A stretch of 27,688 nucleotides of DNA from Propionibacterium sp. (GTDB lineage: Bacteria > Actinomycetota > Actinomycetes > Propionibacteriales > Propionibacteriaceae): positions 1-27,688 of the forward strand of contig JALHFX010000035.1 in the NCBI GenBank assembly GCA_022837595.1, written 5' to 3'. Below the pieces are notes generated by a model. That model saw nothing but the letters and a program-made list of their open reading frames with translations, was not told the origin of the DNA and made no database searches. The translations under genes were made by a program, and so were the position numbers. Of the stretch, positions 22,939-27,688 are shown piece by piece (the stretch's first letter is position 1; each line of letters opens with the position of its first letter).

Positions 22939-22956
22939 GTAGACGGATTAGTCTAC
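22939..22956 (-). promoter_or_regulatory. operator-like dyad upstream of the RHH gene
   Basis: GTAGAC-N6-GTCTAC is a perfect 6-base inverted repeat 19 bases before the ATG. RHH antitoxins usually bind such repeats over their own promoter; TAGACT within it could be the -10 box. Confidence 0.5.
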
Positions 22957-23070
22957 GGGCGCCGGGGTCAGAGTCGGGACGAGCGAGCCCCCCCCTTCCG
23001 CTGCCTACGTGTCAGGCATCGGCGACGGGTGCGCCGTAGGTTCGGCCAATGGCCTGCTCGACCGTCATGC

Positions 23071-23922
23071 TCAATGAGAGGGTTCGGGCACCAGCCTGAC
23101 GCGGTTCGCACCCAGGACCTGTCCGAGCAGTCGGGCAGCGACCACACCCACGAGATTGAACAGCGCGAATCTGAGCACCTGACGGTTGTCCATCAGCAGG
23201 TCGAGTCGATCCAGTTCGGGATCCAGCGTCACTGTGGCCTCGACGACGGCCCCCCACGGCACTGCCCAGTTCGACCGACTCTCGGCCAGCAGCACCTCGG
23301 GGGGCGTCCGGAAGAAACTGGCCCACAGCGGACCCGCCCACGGGTAGTAGTCCATCAACGTCCGCCACGGCACACCGGTGCGGCTGGCGTCCTCCTCCAG
23401 CCGTTCGGTCTCGGCAAGCCAGGTGGTGTTGGTCTGCTCAGTCTCGGCCAGGCACAACAGTCGCGTACTGGTGATGACAAGGTTCACCTGGGTGCGCTTG
23501 CTGCCACCGAACACTCCCCCGCCCTCGACGATGTACTCCGCAGGCAGATGGCCGATTACTGACTCCGGTCCCGGCGACGACGGGGGGACGGGCGGGTGAG
23601 GGGCGGTAGCCGGGAAGCTGGGCGCGCTGGGCTGGGGTGGTGGCCGTTGCCCCCGTTCAGGGCCTGGAGCAACCGGCGTGGACGACCCCCCCGGCGCAGC
23701 CCACGAAAACCCCGACCCGGCAGACGACCCCCCCGGCGCAGCCCACGAAGGTTGCGGCGAAACCGGTGCAACTGGTGTCGTCCACACCACGGAGTCCGGA
23801 TGTGCAGACGAAAACGTCTGTCGGGCATCGCCCTCCGGCAGGATCACCCCGCACAGCTGGCAGAACCGATCTCCTTCAGGAGCCGGGGTGTGACAACTGG
23901 GACACAACCTGGAGTTCGTCAC
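23071..23922 (-). CDS. zinc-ribbon protein with Pro-rich linker and C-terminal domain
   Basis: A 283-residue predicted cytoplasmic protein. An N-terminal zinc ribbon (Cys7, Cys10, Cys21, Cys24 in CPSC and CQLC) is followed by a Pro/Ser/Gly-rich linker to about residue 120, in which SWAAPGGSS occurs twice. The rest is a globular domain (NLVITSTRLLCLAETEQTNT, then VPWGAVVEATVTLDP) with a PH-like pattern of strands, ending in a helix (GVVAARLLGQVLG). No signal peptide. The start is GTG 23922. It is divergent from a large membrane protein that also carries a zinc ribbon, which suggests joint function. The family is not recognised. Confidence 0.7.
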   Translation of the reverse strand: MTNSRLCPSCHTPAPEGDRFCQLCGVILPEGDARQTFSSAHPDSVVWTTPVAPVSPQPSWAAPGGSSAGSGFSWAAPGGSSTPVAPGPERGQRPPPQPSAPSFPATAPHPPVPPSSPGPESVIGHLPAEYIVEGGGVFGGSKRTQVNLVITSTRLLCLAETEQTNTTWLAETERLEEDASRTGVPWRTLMDYYPWAGPLWASFFRTPPEVLLAESRSNWAVPWGAVVEATVTLDPELDRLDLLMDNRQVLRFALFNLVGVVAARLLGQVLGANRVRLVPEPSH

Positions 23923-24067
23923 CCTTGTATTGTCCTTCGACGCCGGGCCCGATGCCCCTCTTGCCGCATTTTCGACGCATCAGCCCGCTCGTCAAAGGGC
24001 CATGCGAAAATGACGTCACCGAGTTGTCACGACTCGCGGGTTCCTCACGACCAAGGTGAGGGTCCAC

Positions 24068-26356
24068 ATGTGGATGGGAGCAGCCATGGCCGCCTGTTCC
24101 GGAGGCTCGTCCGCCGTAGCTGAACGTCGCCGTGCGCGATCGACCAGCCTTATCCGACGAATGTGTGCAACGTTCGCAGCCATCGTCCTCGCCCTGGTCG
24201 GCGTGCTCAGCGCTGCCCCGACGGCTTCTTCCCAGGAAGGCACCGTCACCTTCCCCTCCTCACCGTACGAAGGTCTCCAATTCACTTTCACTGTGTCGGG
24301 GGCAAGCCTCGGCGTCCCAGAGGATCTCGAGAACATTCCCGACATCACCTACGGAGCCAAACGGATCTACCGCGACGGGACGCTGGCCAGCGGCCCGCTG
24401 ACCGTCACCGGCTACGCCACTGGCAGCGCGGGAGCCTATGGCTACCTGGAGATCAGTCTCACCGGCAGCGCTCAACGGGTGGAGTTCGCTGCCCCCGAGT
24501 CCGAGTGGCGCCAGGACTTCAGCCTGAGGGTTGACAATCCCGAGTACTACAGCGACCTGACGCTCAACATCTCGATCCAACGGTTCAGCAAGTTCGACTC
24601 GATCGGGGTGAGTGCCAACTTCCTCAATCCCAACCCGCTCGTCCAGCCCCCGCCCACCTATCCCACCCCAGCAAACCTTGGCAAACCGCCATGTCCTGAG
24701 GCTGTCGAGGCCTATTCCCTCGACCCGAACACCGGCATCGGAATCCAGTACGACTACGCCGACATTCAACAGCAGTTCGATCAGGCGATCACCACGTACG
24801 AACAGGAGGCGTCGAGCACCGCGTACGTCCAGGACAACATCGGCGGGACGATGCCCGCCCTGGCCTGGCTGGGCAATCAGGGCGGCGCGACCAGCGTCAT
24901 CAACCGCCAGTTCGTGTTCACCTCGGACGCCGACCGCCAGAAGTGGTCGACCCGGGTACCTACCGCCGCCGAAGTGAGCCCCGGCACGGAACGGGCACTG
25001 TATGAGGCGATCTTCGCCTACCACAACCAGCAGCAGCGCAAACTGACCCCCGGTGACGTGTTCTACCTGGCCCTGAAGCAACGCAATGGCAACGCGAAAG
25101 AGGCGATGCTGCTCGCCCACAACACCTTGCGCTCACTGGCCCGGATGGAACAGAGCATGGGAAACACCGACTTCGAGTGGACCATGGTCGAACACAGCCC
25201 GGGGTTCATCACCGAGTACCTGGCACCCGTGGTCGACCCTGCTCCGCTGGGTGAGGGGCAGAACACCGGGTCGTGGTATCACATGTTCGGAACCGCGTAC
25301 TTCGAGATGCAGGCCCGAGGCACCTGGGGTGCCTACACCCTGGTCCAGTGGACCGGGGACGAACTCAACGACCGGATCACCGAACTGGCCCAGCAAATCG
25401 CCCGGACCATGAAGGATGACCCGAACCTGCAACTGCGGGCCAATCAGACCCTGCTGTCGAGTGCCGCCAACGAGATCGAACAACTTGCCCGCAGGTACAT
25501 CTTCCATTCTGAGGAGGACCCACCCAAGTACTGCTACAACGCCACCGGCGCCAAGATCGGAGCCTGGCTCTACCAGCAACGCCTGCGGGTGGAACCAGCG
25601 GTGACCCTACCGTCCGGTCCACCGGCCGGAGTGACGATCCCGACGATCTTCGGTCCGTTGCCGATGGACAACCGGCCCCCGGGTTGGAAACTCAGCCAGC
25701 CTGACCCCGACACGATCATCATGTCGTCCCCGCTGAGCATCACCTGGACAGATGACCAGAACACCATGGTGCTCGACCAATCCTCCGCCAGCCTGTACGG
25801 CTACTTCCCGGTCCACATCTTCCCGCAGTACGAGGAAGCCGACCAGACCTGGGGGGCGATCTGGACGAACACCGGCACCGACGCCTACCAACTCACCCTG
25901 CAAGCCAGCCAGACAGGCTGGGCGCACCTGACCCGGGTGCACGGCAACGACGTTCTCACCTACCCGATGGAGGTGACCAAGGGTGAGATCTTCACCCTGC
26001 AGGTCGACCCGGACTCCCCGACAGCCGCCCTCCAACGGCAGGACGGAACCTTAGTCGAGCCACTCCTGCTTGCGGGTGAAGAACTGGCTGAACCCGACCG
26101 GGATGACGGCACGATGGCCACATTGGTGATCGGCGCCCTGGTGCTGCTGGGCGGTGGAGCCCTGTTGACCCTGATCGTGGTACTGGTTGCCCGTCGAGGA
26201 CGCCAGCGCCAGCAACCGGTTACGCCAGCGCCTGCTCGCGGCCCGACCAGGGGTCAGCCATCCGCTGTACCCGGCCCAGGATTCTGTCCTTCGTGCGGTC
26301 AGCCGCTTCGAAGCGGGGCAGCGTTCTGCGGACGATGTGGTCGTCCGGTGCGCTGA
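24068..26356 (+). CDS. large secreted membrane-anchored protein with cytoplasmic zinc ribbon
   Basis: A 762-residue protein (if started at ATG 24068, after AGGTGAGG). A signal peptide around residues 25-55 (CATFAAIVLALVGVLSAAPT) leads to an extracellular part of about 620 residues: a beta-rich N-terminal domain, a Pro-rich hinge (QPPPTYPTPANLGKPP), a helical domain (DIQQQFDQAITTYEQEASST; YHMFGTAYFEMQARGTWGAY) and a second beta-rich region. A membrane helix at about 685-707 (LVIGALVLLGGGALLTLIVV) is followed by Arg-rich and Pro-rich sequence and a C-terminal zinc ribbon (Cys740, 743, 754, 757). The ribbon is thus cytoplasmic. I do not recognise the extracellular domains. ATGs at 24074 and 24086 are other possible starts. 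Confidence 0.7.
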   Translation: MWMGAAMAACSGGSSAVAERRRARSTSLIRRMCATFAAIVLALVGVLSAAPTASSQEGTVTFPSSPYEGLQFTFTVSGASLGVPEDLENIPDITYGAKRIYRDGTLASGPLTVTGYATGSAGAYGYLEISLTGSAQRVEFAAPESEWRQDFSLRVDNPEYYSDLTLNISIQRFSKFDSIGVSANFLNPNPLVQPPPTYPTPANLGKPPCPEAVEAYSLDPNTGIGIQYDYADIQQQFDQAITTYEQEASSTAYVQDNIGGTMPALAWLGNQGGATSVINRQFVFTSDADRQKWSTRVPTAAEVSPGTERALYEAIFAYHNQQQRKLTPGDVFYLALKQRNGNAKEAMLLAHNTLRSLARMEQSMGNTDFEWTMVEHSPGFITEYLAPVVDPAPLGEGQNTGSWYHMFGTAYFEMQARGTWGAYTLVQWTGDELNDRITELAQQIARTMKDDPNLQLRANQTLLSSAANEIEQLARRYIFHSEEDPPKYCYNATGAKIGAWLYQQRLRVEPAVTLPSGPPAGVTIPTIFGPLPMDNRPPGWKLSQPDPDTIIMSSPLSITWTDDQNTMVLDQSSASLYGYFPVHIFPQYEEADQTWGAIWTNTGTDAYQLTLQASQTGWAHLTRVHGNDVLTYPMEVTKGEIFTLQVDPDSPTAALQRQDGTLVEPLLLAGEELAEPDRDDGTMATLVIGALVLLGGGALLTLIVVLVARRGRQRQQPVTPAPARGPTRGQPSAVPGPGFCPSCGQPLRSGAAFCGRCGRPVR

Positions 26357-26395
26357 CGTCGTCGGTGCGCACGCTCACTGGCGAACCTGTCGCAG

Positions 26396-26407
26396 GTGTC
26401 CGGACAC
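26396..26407. promoter_or_regulatory. perfect 12-base palindrome upstream of solute-binding gene
   Basis: GTGTCCGGACAC, followed five bases later by another GTGTC and a GTCAC. It lies 120 bases upstream of the lipoprotein start and could be an operator; no regulator is implied. Confidence 0.3.
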
Positions 26408-27219
26408 AGGTGTCGGTCACAGGGCTCGGGTCGGTGCCGGGCCCACCCGCCCACGAACCGGACGCGGCCGGGGCGGCAGCGAGACCCGGGCGATCCTGGG
26501 CAGGCGCCCATCGACCATGGAGGTTCAATGCTGACAGTGTCCCGTCTCATCGCCACTGCCACAGCCGCAGCCGCTCTGGTGCTCGTCGGCTGTTCCTCCG
26601 CCCCTGCGTCCAGCGGTGAATCTGCCGTATCTCCGAACGCTGAGACGGTCACCGTCCGGATGGGGATCCAGCCCTGGATCGGATACGCACAGTGGCATGT
26701 CGCCCAGGCCAAGGACATGCTGGCGGCACAGGGAATCGAACTCGAACTGATCGAGCTGAAGTCGGACTCCGAGCAGAGCGCGGCATTCGCGTCCGGACGC
26801 ATCGACGTCGACAACATCGCCGCACACACCGCGCTGCTGTTGAAAGCCCAGGACATTGACCTGAAGATCATCATGGTCGAGGATTCCTCCACCACCGCGG
26901 ACGCACTGCTGGCCAGGAGCGGCATCACCACCGTCGACCAGCTCAAAGGCATGAAAGTCGCCTACGAGCAGGGGGCGACCAGCGACCTGCTGTTGCACGC
27001 TGCCTTGAAGGCACACGACATGACTCTGAACGACATCCAGGCCGTCCCGATGCCCGCCGCCGACGCTGGTGCGGCACTGGTCGCCGGCCAGGTGGACGCC
27101 GCAGTCACCTACGAGCCCTACATCACCACCGCGCTGAAGGAGTCCTCGGATATCTCGACGATCGACGACGCAGCCGACCACCCCGGACTGATCTCGGACG
27201 TGTTGGTGGCCTCTTCCGG

Positions 27220-27288
27220 GGTGAGGAAGCCGTGGCTGCCGAGCCCGAGGTGCGGGCCTGGCTGCAGCGGGTCGGCCTGCTGGGCTGA
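27220..27288 (+). pseudogene. C-terminal remnant of an unidentified gene
   Basis: In a different frame from the binding-protein gene, GEEAVAAEPEVRAWLQRVGL followed by two residues runs to a TGA at 27286-27288 with high G/C at third positions. It marks the far side of the deletion that removed the end of the solute-binding gene. Too short to assign. Confidence 0.35.
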
Positions 27289-27289
27289 T

Positions 27290-27311
27290 CGGGGCCCGGC
27301 CGATGGCCCCG
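27290..27311. terminator. hairpin between convergent gene ends
   Basis: CGGGGCC and GGCCCCG form a 7-base stem with an 8-base loop, right after the TGA at 27288 and 20 bases from the regulator stop on the other strand. No U-run. Confidence 0.5.
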
Positions 27312-27330
27312 GTGCCCGCGGCACTCCCCA

Positions 27331-27688
27331 TCAGTCCTGACTGGCCGTGGCGGCGTTCGTCGCCGGCTCGGCGGCGCGGGTCGGGAAGGCCGCCCAGCTG
27401 GCCAGCAGGCTGAACGCCTCGGCGGAGGGCGTGCCGGGTTCGGCGACGTAGGCGTTGAGGCGCAGGCCGCTGTCGGCGAGCAGGTCGGTGCGGTTGTTCC
27501 GCACGTACGCGGCGGTGCCGGTCATCGAGTCGAGCAGCCACTGCACCGCCGGCCGGACCGGACTCCGCGGCGTCCCCGGCGGCTTGCGGGCGGACGCCGT
27601 GCGTGCGAGTCCGAACAGGTGAGCGCGCTCGGCGTCGTCCAGCTGGAGGGCGTTCGCGACGGCTTCGAGGACCTGCTCGGACACCCCG
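27331..27688 (-). pseudogene. XRE/MmyB-type regulator, partial and internally deleted
   Basis: The gene runs off the window at 27688. The visible part begins in the last helix of the XRE HTH (SEQVLEAVANALQLDDAERA, HLFGLARTA), then the linker (RPAVQWLLDSMTGTAAYVRN) that opens the MmyB ligand-binding domain. After RTDLLADS the sequence jumps to LNAYVAEPGTPSAEAFSLLA and SWAAFP, which is the C-terminal end of that domain. About 100 residues between them are absent, without loss of frame. The DNA-binding part may still work, but ligand sensing should be gone. Confidence 0.65.

Larger units (their letters stand above)
26528..27340 (+). pseudogene. ABC-type solute-binding lipoprotein (SsuA/TauA/NMT1-like), 3' end lost
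   Basis: The first about 230 residues are a normal binding protein for nitrate, sulfonate or taurine-type ligands: lipobox LVGC (Cys22), RMGIQPWIGYAQWHVAQAKD, the GRIDVDNIAAHTALL segment, LKGMKVAYEQGATSDLLL, and AAVTYEPYI. After DVLVASS (about base 27217) the family pattern ends; the frame continues through Pro/Gly/Arg-rich sequence to a stop at 27340. The final about 80 residues of the domain are missing. The GGAGG-led ATG 26528 is well placed. No permease or ATPase gene is near, so it is a broken orphan. Confidence 0.75.

Overview
The window is high-GC DNA with strong G/C preference at third codon positions, frequent GTG starts and several genes that may be read from leaderless messages. 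Gene content (Zur next to an AztABC-like zinc importer, an XRE/MmyB-type regulator, a LuxR-type regulator, actinobacterial IS3, ISL3, IS481 and IS110 elements) points to an actinomycete (Actinomycetota). I cannot name the genus from sequence alone.

Bases 1-9600 are an accessory region full of mobile-element debris. An OLD-family ATPase gene is cut just before its Walker B motif by a degenerate IS3 element (1277-2435). A second, apparently intact IS3-type element (2542-4076) has cut off a small secreted-protein gene that was translationally coupled to a lipoprotein gene. A secreted thermonuclease with an Excalibur tail follows, then a complete AbiEi/AbiEii type IV toxin-antitoxin pair with a near-perfect inverted-repeat operator. 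An isolated 3' end of a tRNA (8310-8335) marks a probable integrase attachment site, followed by a truncated ISL3 element.

Bases 9600-12820 are a zinc-uptake locus: a substrate-binding lipoprotein and a natural permease-ATPase fusion on the minus strand, divergent from a zur-like repressor, with a Fur/Zur-type box between them. A frameshifted tandem universal stress protein gene converges on zur.

Bases 13850-18750 are the most intriguing part: DUF89 protein, DEDDh exonuclease, two NifX-fold proteins, a peptide deformylase, a 62-residue orphan and an ACR3/BASS-type transporter. A dyad TGTCA-N8-TGACR occurs four times between the exonuclease and the first NifX-fold gene and once more directly against the -35 box of the transporter gene, suggesting one regulon. 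The transporter promoter also carries a CsoR/CstR-like palindrome exactly in its -35/-10 spacer.

Bases 18989-22575 hold two small DNA-binding proteins, nested remnants of IS110 in IS481, a zinc-type alcohol dehydrogenase and a cyclophilin-like lipoprotein. Bases 22768-27688 hold an orphan ribbon-helix-helix antitoxin-like gene with its operator, a divergent pair of zinc-ribbon proteins (one cytoplasmic, one a large secreted protein anchored with a cytoplasmic zinc ribbon), a solute-binding lipoprotein gene broken at its 3' end, and the C-terminal part of an MmyB-type regulator that has lost most of its ligand-binding domain.
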